A stretch of 64,000 nucleotides of DNA, taken from positions 37,170,619 through 37,234,618 of the forward strand of contig OX031071.1 in the NCBI GenBank assembly GCA_943736015.1, written 5' to 3'. Made by a program: the position numbers and the translations under genes. Position 1 is the stretch's first letter. The number at the start of each line of letters is the position of its first letter. The notes beneath the pieces are model-generated. The model had not been told where the DNA came from. It did not search any database and saw only the letters and a program-made list of their open reading frames with translations. This document shows, piece after piece, positions 10,064-21,604 of the stretch. The stretch comes from Tridacna crocea. Taxonomy: Eukaryota; Mollusca; Bivalvia; Cardiida; Cardiidae.

Positions 10064-11384
10064 ACAGACAGGAATACAAGCGGATTCCACTAAGCCCCTG
10101 GAATTCTTGGTTTTAACCGGAAATTTTGAACTGATACAAGAAAGCACCAGCCAGAAACTAATTAAGCCAGAGATAGGCATGTGCTCACACTTATGGGGTG
10201 CTTGATAATGGCTTAGTAGAATACTTAGTAGTTTGTCGTGCTTGTAAAAAATCTCAATTCAAAATTGAACTATTCAATCGGTGCAATACCAACTTTGGTT
10301 ATCTAAATTTTCTGAAAACATGTGCAGTCCTGAATGACGTTATTTTTCACATTTATGAGTCGTCTATTAACAGTAGCATATTTTTTACCCAAAATTTATC
10401 CTAATCAAATGACAAGTTTCTTTATTGTCAATTACGTCACACCCTAGATTGTATACATGTATTAAAATGTTTTATCACTATTTTATACGAGAGAGAGAGA
10501 GAGAGGGAGGGACGAAAAAAGATCGTCATACAACAAATCAAAATAATGGGCATATATGAATATAAAATGAATATAATAAAAAACATTAAATGACAAGCGA
10601 ACCACTACAGAAAAAAAATATAAGCATTTATTTATTTTTAAATCAAAGTCAATCAAATAGATATTTTAAGAATTAACAGGTGTAATCTATTGACAGATGT
10701 AAAAGGTGTGAAATACATCCTATCAGATAAAGGTAACTAATACACATAATGTACGTACTAAACACAACGAAGTTTCAAATATAATTTTTAAAGATAACGT
10801 GAATAACGATTGGGATGAAATTTGATGTTGGGGTCGATTTCTCTAAAACTTTATTTGGGAACGATTTCACCAGATTTCTCCGGAGAAATCGTCTCCAAGC
10901 AGTATGGGGATGATTTTTCCAGGGGCCGATTTCTCCAGCAGTCAGAAATTGCTATTTCAACAGCGGGTGGTATGCAGAGAAGTGAACATGCTAGTGGGAA
11001 ATAGTTGATTTCTATCGGTGTAGAAAGTAGCACAGTCAAAGTACCCTAGATTTAGTCGATATACATAAGAAAAAGTGATAAATGTAACACGGGCCAATAT
11101 TCTATATGTAGTTTGCTTTATTTACAATCGCATTTCAGCAGAGACGCGTTTTGTGACACATACATATATGTTCAAATGTCAACACAACGTCATAGATATT
11201 AACCGTATAGCGCGTAGGAATACACAACTGCCGGATAAAGCTAAGTTTATTAGGTTACCCCTTTATTAGGTCAATGTTAATGACGAAAACGGGATAAAAA
11301 ACACACAGTCGTCAGTTATTTAAGGGTTGTAATACCCTTGCAATTCCATTGCATTTTGCAGATGAAAGCTTTGAGGGAGACTAG
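10064..11384. other. Region between the two transposon frames
   Basis: No coding frame recognised. Holds a GA microsatellite (10490-10515), a perfect 18-bp palindrome GATTTCTCCGGAGAAATC (10873-10890) among repeated GACGATTTCTCC phrases, and most of the part duplicated at 24942-27208. The GACGATTTCTCC cluster is also kept in that copy and could be a protein-binding site group. Confidence 0.55.
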
Positions 11385-11963
11385 TTGTTTTGGCGGACTC
11401 AACGATATCGAGCGGACACACCGTTCAACATATTGTCTGAAAGTAGTCCGGAAAAGGCAGCTTACGATCCCTATAGGCAAGGGAATCCCTTGAGAGGGAT
11501 TCCCTGGCCTAATAATCTGTTGAGGAAAACATCTCCTTGGAAGCAAATAACCAATACTGATATAACGTGTGGATCGTACCAACTAAAACTTAGCTCCAGT
11601 TATATTCAAGAACACATAGACAGTGACAGTGACTTATTTTTTCATAAAGACGACCCAACTTTATTGCGCATTAAGATTCAGAGCAGACACACATCTTCCA
11701 GAAAATACACAGTTTGGATACGTTACAGCAATAAAGAAATTATTTCATGGTATTGTTTATGCCGTGCTGGAGCAAGAGTAGTTGATGTTTGTTCACATGT
11801 TGCAGTTATGTTATGGTATCTTGGTGGGGCTCGATTTTCAGAAAAGAAGTCATATGGAGTTCGTGATCCTGGAAAGACTGTCAAGGATACAGCAGTTTTA
11901 CCTGAGCTCATTGATGAGATTGAAAGTGATACAGATTGTGTCGAACATTGTATTGAAGAATAA
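11385..11963 (+). CDS. SWIM-type zinc-finger protein of the transposon
   Basis: 192-residue open frame. Residues 122-146 show the SWIM pattern: Cys124-x-Cys126, then Cys136-x-His138 (WYCLCRAGA, CSHVAVMLWYL), followed by an acidic C-terminal tail. SWIM fingers occur in MULE/FAR1-like and other transposon proteins and bind DNA or partners. The first 55 or so residues overlap a repetitive palindromic stretch (CAAGGGAATCCCTTG), so the true exon may begin later through splicing. It lies inside the TIRs, same strand as the DDE frame, 1.3 kb downstream. Unlike the transposase it is unbroken. Confidence 0.6.
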   Translation: MFWRTQRYRADTPFNILSESSPEKAAYDPYRQGNPLRGIPWPNNLLRKTSPWKQITNTDITCGSYQLKLSSSYIQEHIDSDSDLFFHKDDPTLLRIKIQSRHTSSRKYTVWIRYSNKEIISWYCLCRAGARVVDVCSHVAVMLWYLGGARFSEKKSYGVRDPGKTVKDTAVLPELIDEIESDTDCVEHCIEE

Positions 11964-12839
11964 CCACTCCATGTATTTATACCTTTCCTGATGTAAGCTC
12001 CCTTTCATGCCTCTGCTAACAGAATGTACCCCAATCAGACAGCTTCTGTAGAAGTTTTCTGATCAGAGTCTCCTGTGTTAGCATACCATGGTATTGTTTA
12101 CCAGACCCTATGGTATTGGCTACAATATCATAATCTATGTTTAATGAGACATTATGAAAAATGTATTTGATTTTGAGCATAGTAGACAACATGTTTGCAT
12201 GAAAGGTTGACGGGTAAATGTTAATGGTTGGTTTAAATTCTGCTCAATCTGTCATAAATTATTACCACATAACCCCCATTTTAAACATTAATTACTCTGT
12301 ATTTTGTCTGTACTCAGGTGGCTTACACAGGGTCCGATTATCCTTTTTTGTCCATGAAAACAACACTAAAGTGAAAATGAAGAAAACTTTATCACTTGAA
12401 GAATTTGGTTTCCATGGCAACCTTAATAGGTCATGTAAATAGTTAAAGAAAAATATGTCTATTTCTCTGATAAATGAAATATAACATGTTTGAAAGCTTT
12501 TCCATCCAATTTTAATATATTTGCATTTGTTGCCATGGTAACATGAATTTCAACATGGCTTCAGTGTGGAAAAAGATTTCTTTCAGTAGCTCATGACAAT
12601 AAAGAGGCACCATCAAAAAATTCATGTATAGTTATTTTTTACTCAAAATAATGTAGTTGGGAATGAATAAGTGGTTCCAATAGGTGTTTCAAAATCAGTT
12701 GTCATGGCAACATGTATGTCACTTTCTTTCATTTATTGATGTTTCTGTTGAGTACTCATATGATGTAATGTACTGAATCATTTTTTGTGTAAATTTGAAA
12801 TAGGGCCATTTTTGGTAGTTTCTGAACCTGTGCCAAAAT
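11964..12839. other. Right non-coding part of the transposon
   Basis: AT-rich, no recognised frame or repeat. Several CATGGTA/CCATGG-type phrases occur without clear structure. Confidence 0.4.
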
Positions 12840-12910
12840 TAAATACCTAATCTCTTGAGTCCTCATTCCTGTTATCTACATGTATGTACCCAACAGGGTT
12901 CGACATTAAG
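12840..12910. repeat. Right terminal inverted repeat
   Basis: Perfect inverted match to 6398-6468, ending GGGTTCGACATTAAG. TTAA at 12906-12909 could be the target duplication partner of 6399-6402. Confidence 0.9.
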
Positions 12911-14185
12911 GCACGTCCGAACGACATTGTCTAGCAAAGAATCGGTTCGGGCTAACTAGTAGAGACTGCGTCAAGCTAGCCCGAATGGTCTAGTGCAAAA
13001 ATGGAGACAATAAGTTGAGTGTCAGTTTGAATGCTCGGCATAAGTGACAAAAATCGGCCTAACATGCCGTTCCTCGAAAAAGATCGCGTACATAATTAGT
13101 GATTCTGTCGAAAAAGCGACAATTTAGAGACGATTTCTACAGGAAGCCCATCGCGCATGCGCGGTAGTCAATATTTTCAGTGGAAAAACCAACTCGAACC
13201 GAAAATAAATTTAGTAGACCGGTGTCTACGGCCTATTTTTTCGTCCAGAATATGTCATAGAATTAACGTGCTTTTTATCAAGCAAGAATTACCTATGTCT
13301 AGCTCTTTTACTTGGAATACCGTAGTTTCATTTTCACGACAACCGAAAATGAGTCGCCAAGATGTTTACATAGACAACGGAGCATGTGGAAAACCTGTCC
13401 ATATTAACACACATAAAAAAATGCTCGATGCAAAAAGCACGTAAACCCATGACACAACGCAATCTTCCTTTTGACATTGTACTATAAGAGTCACTTCAGA
13501 CGGTCTTTTCAGCTTTTTAATGACTTTAAACAGTAAATTTCCACGGATATCTTTATACGATATACCTTTGTGGTGTAAAACATCATTAAATTGATTACTT
13601 TACTTCAAGTGGGGAAACAATATTGCCATACCCCCTAATTTCGAAATCTTAACCCCATATATATAGCTCAGGGGGTAAATGTACCCTTCAAATATAAGGC
13701 CAGTGGGAACACTGAGATAAGATTACACAAAAATATGATTTTAGACCTTGAGTGAACGCTGGATTCCCGCTGTTGGTTTCTGTTTGATCCAGAGGAAAAT
13801 GTCATGTTTTCTCTGACAGTTTAATAAACTGAAGATCTATTGAAGGATCTGATAACATTATATCACAATGGTTTTGTCCTTGTAAACTCATATTCTGTTA
13901 TTATTCTGAGCCTAAGTTAGACTAGAATGTGTGTCTGATACTGCTTTCAAAATGGGTAATGCATTTGTTTTCCTCTGGGAAAAAATCGTAATTGAAATAA
14001 ACTAACGGAGAAACATTCATTGATCATTACTGAACATGACATGGTCCTTTTTTCACAATTGTTGTATATTAACAATGAATTTCGATCTATTTCATACTTT
14101 TCTTCATTCTACAAAACTGGTCTAGTAGAAATCTGAAGTGGTCTAGTAAAAATTTCAAATTACTGGTCCACTGGTCTAGTTGAAA
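12911..14185. other. No recognised gene
   Basis: Nothing I can name. GGTCTAGT phrases recur at both ends of the stretch (12990 and 14120-14178). A 95-codon open frame at 13157-13444 has no visible domain. Confidence 0.4.
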
Positions 14186-15514
14186 ACAAGAGGGCCAAGA
14201 TGGCCCTGGATCACTCAACTAAATTTCTGGGAGAACCATAGCCATTTCTTTCAAAATGTAATCAGCCATTTCAGAAAAGAAGAATTTATAAGAATTTCTT
14301 CATGTCTGTATAGTTTAAATAGCCAACAGCTATCAGACCCATGTCTCTTGATGGATTAAACTTTCTAAAGCAATTTTTGAAAAGGGTTAGCCAAGAAACA
14401 TTTCTGTGAAATAATTTCAAAATCTGATCAGCCGTTTCAGAGAAAAAGAATTTCTTCATGGTCAAATAGTGCAAGTAGCCCCCATTCACCAAAGCCATGT
14501 TTCTAGACAAATCAGCATTTCACGAAAAATGTTTGAAAAGGGTTATCAAAGGAACATTTCTGTGTGATTATTTCAAAATCTGATCAGCCGTTTCAGAGAA
14601 AAAGAATTTTAAAGAATTTCTTTATGGCCAAATAGTGCAAGAAGTCCCCATTCACCAGAGCAATGTTTCTTGATGCATCAAAATTACATATACAATTTTT
14701 AAAAAGGGTCATTGAAGGAACATTTCTGTGAAATTATTTCAAAATATGACTGACGGTTTCAAATGAGAAGAATTTTTAAGAATTTATTCATTTCCCTATA
14801 GTGCCAGTAGCCCCCATTCACCAGAGCCGTGTTTCTTGACTGATCAAAATTTTGCGAACACTTTTTGGAAAGGGTCATCCAAGGAACATCTCTGTGAAAC
14901 TATTTCAAATTCTGACCTGCGGTTACAGAGAAGAAGAACTTTTAAGAATTTCTTAATTTCCGTATGGTGCAAGAAGCCCCGATTCACCACAGCCATGTTT
15001 CCTGACAGATCAAAATTTTTGAAAAGGGTCACACAAGGAACAGATCCATGAAATTATTTCAAAATCTGACCAGCGGTTTCAGAGAAGAAGAAATTTTAAG
15101 AACTCCTTTATTTCTATATAGTTCAAGTAGCCCCCATTCACCACAGCCACTTTTTCTTCACGGATAAAAAATTTACGAACGATTTTTGAAAAAGGTCACC
15201 CAAGGAATATCTCTGTGAAATTATTTCAAAATCTGATCAGGGGTTTCAGAGGTGAAGATTTTTAATTCCCTAGAAAATCCCATTTGGTTGCCATGGCAAC
15301 CAGAGTTTTTGATGGAATTAAATTCTGTGAACAGTTTTTAAAGAGGACCTCCCAAGGAACATTCCAGCCAAGTTTGGTCTAAATCGACCCTGCAGGAGGA
15401 GGAGTTGATGTTTAAAGAATTGTTGACGACGCACGACGCACTGACGCACGACGCACGACGGACACCGGGTGATCCTAAAAGCTCCCCTTGAGCACGTTGT
15501 GCTCAGGTGAGCTA
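14186..15514 (+). mobile_element. AGGTGAGC-family tandem-repeat element
   Basis: 5' end ACAAGAGGGCC with small hairpin GGGCC...GGCCC, 3' end a GACGCACGAC-rich stretch, GAGCACGTTGTGCTC hairpin and AGGTGAGCTAA. Inside are about six units of roughly 163 bp marked by CCCCATTCACCA (14479, 14647, 14812, 14973, 15130). No coding frame. A 3' hairpin followed by CTAA and central tandem units recall Helentron-type non-autonomous elements. That class is an inference. Confidence 0.7.
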
Positions 15515-15521
15515 AAAGTGT

Positions 15522-15565
15522 TAATGTCAAACCCTGGTACCCAATCTCTTTAGATGGCCATGATT
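15522..15565. repeat. Stray end resembling the 71-bp TIR
   Basis: TTAATGTCAAACCCTGG matches the transposon TIR start (TTAATGTCGAACCCTG) with one change, then an AATCTCTTTAG phrase like its subterminal repeats. Probably the end of a truncated relative. Confidence 0.5.
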
Positions 15566-15645
15566 TCAATGGTTCTTAAAAACTGATTAAATTGTACGAA
15601 TATTTGACGGATGGCTAGGTAAATGAACGTGGGATCAGAATTTAA

Positions 15646-15866
15646 CTCGTTACCAGACTACAAAATTTTAGCCTTGTCCAAATCAAAAGCATTTTCTGAC
15701 AAAAAAAATAAAAGTGACTGAAAATTTGAGTATCTTTTTGAAGGGTAGAAAACATTGTGGGAAAGGGAGAAAATGCTGGTTAACAGCATTTTCTCCTTTT
15801 CCCACAATGTTTTCTAAAGGCTTCTTTCTCAGGGTCGTCAAAAGTAGGGATTGTGTGGTAATAGGT
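15646..15866 (-). mobile_element. palTTAA MITE, complete
   Basis: TTAA at 15642-15645 and 15867-15870. Ends CTCGTTACCAGAC and GTGTGGTAATAGG. Central palindrome nearly perfect. Confidence 0.9.
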
Positions 15867-15984
15867 TAAAGTGTCTGTTGAACATATTTCGATTAAAAAC
15901 ATCTCAATATGAATTAAGTTTAAAAAATATATATGTATTTAACATCGATTGAAAAACAAGCTTTTACAACTTAAACAAATCTCT

Positions 15985-16140
15985 CTCGATTCTGCTTCCT
16001 GAGAACTACACCAGTACTCGCGCTGGATGTGTTGGTCAATGAAAGATCCCAAAGTTGAAACCCGCTCCTGGGTCTTGAACTTGGGTCCCATTGGTTACGT
16101 GGCCGACGCTCTACCTCTAAACCACAGATACCATCAATTA
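15985..16140 (-). mobile_element. tRNA-like SINE
   Basis: On the minus strand GGTTTAGAGGTAGAGC (A-box-like) and AGTTCAAGACCC (B-box-like) with usual spacing. Body toward 15985. No acceptor pairing. Confidence 0.5.
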
Positions 16141-16156
16141 GGCTTTAGCCGTTTAA

Positions 16157-19100
16157 AGGTGGCCCTTCAGATTTTGGGACGAAAATTTTACAAAAATGCA
16201 AAAGAGTCATCCTTGTACCTGCAAAGCCTTTTAATTTCCATTCATAAAACCCCAGTAATCGAAAACCACCTGACAACACGAGATTTACTACGGCCCAGGT
16301 CACGGGTAGGAAACTTCATATTCAGAGCCAATGGCTCCGACGAGAAAATGTTGTGTTGGTCTTTCGTTTCTGAAGATGTCGGCTAAAAGCAATCCCAAAA
16401 CAGGTAGTATTTGTAATTATGTGTTCTTAGTCTTTGAAATTCAAAAAAAGGAGAATGTCATTCGATCGTCAGGTCTTTCAACGTGTTTTCTGCACTACGG
16501 AAAATTGGAACCGGTGTTCGATGTTGTCTGAATCATTTGTGGCGTGGGTTGACCGTAGCCAAAAAAATTCGTCTCTCAGATAGATGCAAGCTCTTTTTGG
16601 CCTTTAAATGAGCAAACTAAAGAAATTTTCCTGTTCTACAGGCTTAGATAATTGTCTTTGACGTTTCCATTCGCTCAATGCACGAATCTACAGAAAACTA
16701 TCCAAAACGGGCGTAATTTAAGAAAGGCTCCGACTGTGTGGGTCGGTTACGAAAATATCGGTTGGCTCCGATGGAAGAGGAATTTCGTTTATTTTTTTTT
16801 ATCTCTAATTTTCGGGTATATAAAATGGTGTGTCGAATTAAATGTGAAGCAACAGTTCATTTTAAGCCTATTTTCTCGTTTTGTTTATATATATAAATAG
16901 CAAAGACAAGTATTTTACCAATTTTACATATTGTCAAATTGGCATTTTGCTAATATGAATGTACAATCAGAAAACGTAAAAGATGCCATTCATTCCATTT
17001 TTAGCAACGTGCTCAAGGGGAGCTTTTAGATCAGATGTGTCCATCGTGCGTCGTCTGTCATTCGTCGTCCGTCGTGCGTCGTCCCTCGTCATCTATTTCT
17101 TTAAACATCTTCACCTCCTTTACCCAGGGCCAATTTGGAACAAACTTGGCTGAAATGCTCCTTGGGAGGTCCTCTTTAAAAACTGTTCACAGAATTTGAT
17201 TCAATCTAAAACCCAGGTTGCCATGGCAACCAAATGGAATTTCTAAGAAATTCTTTAAAAATCTTCTGCTCTGAAACCGCTCATCAAATTCTGAAATAAT
17301 TTCACAAAGATGTTCCTTAGGTGTTCATTTTCGGAATTTGTTGGCGAAATTTTTATCCCTCAGGAAACATGGCTCTGGTGCATGGGGGCTACTTGCACTA
17401 TACGGACTTATTAGCAAAATTTTGATCAATCAATGGCTCTGGTGAATTGGGGGGGGTGGAGGGGGAGCTCTGCTGAATGGGGGCTACTCGCACTATACGG
17501 GAAGTTGGAACAGGTGTACGATGTTGTCTGAATCGTTTGTGGCGTGGGTTGAACGTTGCCAAAATAATACGTCAAGGACCTTAATTCAGTCTATTATTGC
17601 CATTTAATTGGCAAATAGGAGAGAGTCTTCCAGAGCCATGTTAATTGATAGATCAAAATTTTACGAACAAGTTTCAAAAATGGTTTTCCAAGGAATATCT
17701 TTGTGAAATTATTTTAAACTCTGATCAGCCGTTTCAGAGAAGAATAATGTTTGCGAATTTCTTCATTTCCGTATAGTGCAAGTAGTCCCCATTCACTAGA
17801 GCCATGGTTATTGACGGATCAAAATTTCACGAAAAACTTTTGAAAATGATCACCCAAGGAACATTTCTGTGAAATTAATTCAAAATCTGACCAGCTGTTT
17901 CAGAGAAGAATAATTCTTAAGAATCTTTTTATTTCCGTTTAGTGTGAGTACCCCCCAATCACCAGAGCCATTGATGGATCAAAATTTTGCTAATAAGTTT
18001 TAAAAATGGTTATCCGAGGAACATTCAGAGAAGAATAATGTTTGAGAATTTCTTCATTCAGTCCGTATAGTGCAAGTAGCCCCCATGCACCAGAGCCATG
18101 TTTCCTGAGGGATAAAAATTTCGCCAACAAATTTCGAAAATGATCACCTAAGGAACATCTTCGTAAAATACTTCTCTTTGCTATTTATATATATAAACAA
18201 AACGAGAAAATAGGCTTAAAATGAACTGTTGCTTCACATTTAATTCGACGCACCTTTTTATATACCCGAAAATTAGAGACAAAAAAAAAAAAACGAAATT
18301 CCTCTTCCATCGGAGCTCACCGATATTTCCGTAACCGACCCACACAGTCGGAGCCTTTCTTAAATTACGCCCGTTTTGGATAGTTTTCTGTAGATTCTTG
18401 CATTGAGCGAATGGAAACGTCAAAGACAATTATCTAAGCCTGTAGAACAGGAAAATTTCTTTAGTCTGCTTATTTAAAGTGCAGAAAGAGCCTGCATTTA
18501 TCTGCGAGACGTATTATTTTGGCTACGGTCAACCCACGCCACAAATGATTCAGACAACATCGTAGACCTGTTCCAACTTTCCGTAGTGCAGAAAATACGT
18601 TGAAAGACCTGACGATCGAATGAAATTCTCCTTTTTTTGAATTTCAAAGACATAAGAACACATAATTACAAATACTGACATGCCTACCTGTTTTTCAGCC
18701 GACATCTTCAGAAACGGAAGACCAACACAACATTTTCTCGTCGGAGCCATTGGCTCTGAATATGAAGTTTCTACCCGTGAGGTTCACACCAACAGGAGAC
18801 ACGTTCTATTTTTAGATGATCAATTCTCTCATTTACAAAAAGGAATACACAGACGAAGTTTCAAACATAAGGTCCGAAGAAAACATTATGGAAAATAATT
18901 ATCACATGTTTGTTATGTAATGGAATTTAAGCGTTATTTGTCACGTGTTAGTCACTTGACATCCCCACAATGCTTTATTGATTTTTGGCGCGAAATCTAA
19001 AAATAGCTTAAGAGGCTACGTAAAAAAAAAATCGGCTTATAAAAAAATTTTTGGGGGTAATTTTATGAGTCTTAATTATTGATGATTTGTATTACTTTTT

Positions 19101-19167
19101 CATATAAATTACATAGATATATATTTTTTTTAATTTGGTTAGATGTAAAAATTCTAAATACCCACTT
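16157..19167 (+). mobile_element. AGG-TTAA MITE split by a foldback element
   Basis: Begins AGGTGGCCC after TTAA (16153-16156) and ends before TTAA (19168-19171). Its two halves, 16157-16300 and 18780-19167, align in order with the uninterrupted copies at 20939-21476 and 48800-49339. Everything between is a later insertion. Confidence 0.82.
16301..18779. mobile_element. 2.48-kb foldback element with 618-bp arms
   Basis: Arms 16301-16918 and 18163-18779 are near-identical inverted copies, with ends CACGGGTAGGAAAC and GTTTCTACCCGTG. AGGT flanks both sides (16297-16300, 18780-18783), and the undisturbed host MITE reads CCCAGGTCGAC there, so AGGT looks like a 4-bp target duplication. The middle holds AGGTGAGC-family pieces in both orientations (about 16999-17480 reverse, 17585-18160 forward) plus a third piece of arm sequence at 17495-17580. 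Each arm encodes the same 82-residue open frame, probably by chance since no domain is visible. No transposase seen. Confidence 0.85.
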
Positions 19168-19194
19168 TTAATTTTGTCGCTGTCATAAGGGAAA

Positions 19195-19700
19195 TATACC
19201 TTTCTACTAAACCTACTTTTTATACGCCCGAAGGGTCGTATTATGTTATATCCCCGGTCGTCCGTCCGTCCGCCTGTCTGTCCGTCCGTTAGCAATTTCT
19301 TGTGTACGCAAATCCTCCTACAGTTTTCATCCGAATTATTTGAAACTTGCCACAATGAATCTTCATGATGTCTAGTTGTGCACCTGACTCTTAGAATTTG
19401 GATCGCTATTTGCGTTCTAAAATTATCTGCCCTTCATTTCTGAAATAACCAACTTTTCACTTTGAATTTTTGTTCAGGCTATAACTTCCATACTATAAAA
19501 GGTATCAACTTGAAACTACATACACTGATAGAACACATTATGGAGAAGTGCCGTGCACATGAACCATAACTCTGCCACCTTTATCTCTGAGTAATCGCCC
19601 TTTAATGATTTTCAGTTTGAATTTCTGTCCAGACAATTACTTCCAAACTATAAAAGCTATTAACTTGGAATTACATGTATGTACCGTATGGTGACTTCTG
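19195..19700 (-). repeat. Partial copy of the 54164-55294 element, reverse
   Basis: TACGCCCGAAGG, a GTCCGTCCGT tract, GCAATTTCTTGTGTACGC and AACCATAACTCTGCCACC match in reverse the element at 54164-55294. About two units are left. Confidence 0.65.
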
Positions 19701-20520
19701 AATTCACTCATCGCGCAATTCGACCGATTCCGTACCTACATCTAACCTCCCGAATTACGGTCGTTTCCATCTGAACTGAATTGATTGATCACCAGCTACT
19801 TCAGTTTAAAGAAATTATGACCCCGAGATTTCTCGCTAGCGATTCCGCACCTCATTCTATTGAACAACATATGACAAATTGCGTCAAAGGCACTTACAAT
19901 TTACTTCCAGGTACTGAAATCGATTCAAGACTAAATATAAGCTATGTACTTTACCTTTCAAGGTTATAATCTGATCGATTATGTCCAAATCACGTAATCA
20001 CTTCTAACTCGTTTGTCAAAGTATTGGCAGAAAAAAATCTAGTGACAAGACTCGGTAAGAACTTGCTACAGAAGGACGGCTTTCATTGTTGACATTCATT
20101 CACAGAGGACGCGGTTCGTTGCCAAGGAAATTCGATCCCATAAGTACGCTTTACGCGCATGCGCACTATTTTACGCGCATGCGCACTAGTTGTAGTGCAA
20201 AAAGTCCAGTATCATACTGTTGAAAGTCCGTTAGATCCATATTTGGACTTGTCAAAAGAATTTATCGATAAAATCTGTGAAAAATAATAGTGTCACGGGA
20301 TATTTTCTTCATGCCATACACTGGGATGAATACGTCCCACAGTCAAAACACCTCACTTTTGATTTAAATGTCCAAAATTTCCATTCCGAATCGGTTAGGC
20401 CTAATGAATGAGATGCACAAATTGTCAACTTAGTAGGTCCAATGAGAGACTAATAAAGGTCTCAAGTACAGTTAACAAACTCTTTCCCGAACTAGAAATG
20501 TTTTTCTTCTATTGGATGGA
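19701..20520. other. No recognised gene, one short tandem repeat
   Basis: Contains two tandem TTTACGCGCATGCGCACTA units (about 20150-20190), each with the palindrome GCGCATGCGC. Otherwise unremarkable. Confidence 0.45.
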
Positions 20521-20651
20521 TACTCAGTTTCCACCCATTATCTCCCGCTAGATGGCATTCTACAAATATGGGCGACGCCCCCCCCCCCCCACCGAGGGCT
20601 GTTAGTATTGTTAGTGGGGATTGTGCAGGTACAACACGAAACCCATCTCAA

Positions 20652-20873
20652 CTCATTACCAAACAATCCCTGGTTTTTACGACCCTGAGATAGAAACCTT
20701 TTGAAAACATTGTGCGAAAAGGAGAAAATGCTGGTAACCAGCATTTTCTCCTTTTCCCAAAATAGTTTCTAACCTTCTGGAAACAAATGTCATTTTTTGA
20801 GTTCCGTTTATTTTTTCGTCTGCAAGTCACGCTTTTAATTTGGATTAGTTTAATTTTGATGTTTGGTAATAGG
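20652..20873 (+). mobile_element. palTTAA MITE inserted in a SINE, empty site known
   Basis: Left flank CCCATC then TCAA (20648-20651), right flank TTAA (20874-20877) then GTTACGCC. The uninterrupted SINE at 22110-22123 reads, in reverse, CCCATCTTAAGTTACGCC. So one TTAA became two, with one later base change. Ends CTCATTACCAAAC and GTTTGGTAATAGG form a 13-bp TIR with two mismatches. Confidence 0.95.
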
Positions 20874-20938
20874 TTAAGTTACGCCTGGTTCTTTTACGTG
20901 CTCGATGCATAGCACCGTCACATGGGACCTCGTTTTAA

Positions 20939-21476
20939 AGGTGGCCCTACAGAATTTGGGACGAAAATTTTACAATAATACAAAAATATCATCCTTATAC
21001 TCCCAAAGCCTTATAATCGTCTTTCATAAAACCCCAGTAGTCGAAAACTATCCCACAACAGGAGAAATTAGAGATTAACTACGGCCCAGGTCGACATCGA
21101 CAGGAAACACGTTCTATATTTACATGAACAACTCGCTCATTTACATACCGGAAATACTCAGACGAAGCTTCAAACATAGCGTCCTAAGAAGATATTATAA
21201 AAAAAATAATTACATGCTTGTTATGTAATGGAATTTAAGCGTTATTAGTCACGTGCCAGTCACTTAACATTCCCACAATGCTTTTTTTACTTTTGACACG
21301 AAATTTAAAAATAGCTAAAGAGGCTACGTAGCCTTTTAAGGGAATACCATAAAAAAAATTTGGGGGTAATTTTATGATTCTTAATTATTGATGATTTGTA
21401 TTGTTTTTTCATATAGATTTCAGTGATATATATATTTTTTGACTTGATGTGATGTAAAAATTCTAAGTGCCCACCT
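20939..21476 (+). mobile_element. AGG-TTAA MITE, complete, inserted in the same SINE
   Basis: 538 bp, ends AGGTGGCCCT and GTGCCCACCT, TTAA at 20935-20938 and 21477-21480. The empty site in the SINE at 23828-23840 (CGGTTTAATGTCTC) has one TTAA. AT-rich body without coding potential. Confidence 0.92.
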
Positions 21477-21604
21477 TTAACGTCTCATGCGAAATATTAT
21501 TAATAATTTTGGGTAGGCAGCTGTGGGAATCAAACCCACATCCTTTATTGACTCTAAACATCACGTTCTCAAGTCCTAGGCCATACCTACTGCGTTATCT
21601 CCCG

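Larger units (their letters stand above)
6398..12910 (+). mobile_element. 6.5-kb DNA transposon with 71-bp perfect TIRs, DDE transposase and SWIM frame
   Basis: 6398-6468 and 12840-12910 are perfect inverted copies of each other over 71 bp. Just inside the outer C/G each carries TTAA then TGTCGAACCC, so the element proper may be 6403-12905 with a TTAA target duplication. Between them on the plus strand lie a broken DDE_Tnp_4-like transposase (7354-10063) and a SWIM zinc-finger frame (11385-11963). Such perfect ends beside a decayed transposase suggest that this copy was moved in trans fairly recently, or that its ends are kept alike by conversion. An internal piece recurs at 24942-27208. Family relation to Harbinger/ISL2EU-like or Kolobok-like transposons is inferred, not shown. 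Confidence 0.75.
20569..21604 (-). mobile_element. SINE-A copy interrupted by two different TTAA MITEs
   Basis: SINE-A pieces 20569-20651, 20874-20938 and 21477-21604 line up, in order, with the whole SINE-A copies at 21931-22205 and 23695-23962. The tRNA-like head (GGGAATCAAACCCAC) is at the right. Similar 30-base stretches starting TATCTCCCGCTAG sit on both sides (20539 and 21595). Confidence 0.85.

Noticed and set aside
11385-11963. SWIM frame as a host gene
   Set aside because: It lies within the transposon TIRs and its upstream part is duplicated with transposon DNA at 24942-27208, so transposon origin is more likely.
6398-12910. Polinton or other large virus-like element
   Set aside because: Although long TIRs enclose several kilobases, there is no polymerase, integrase, packaging or capsid frame. 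The content is a DDE transposase and a SWIM frame.
16652-18429. Two near-identical 82-residue open frames on opposite strands
   Set aside because: They lie in the inverted arms of one foldback element and show no domain. Their likeness reflects the repeat, not gene conservation.
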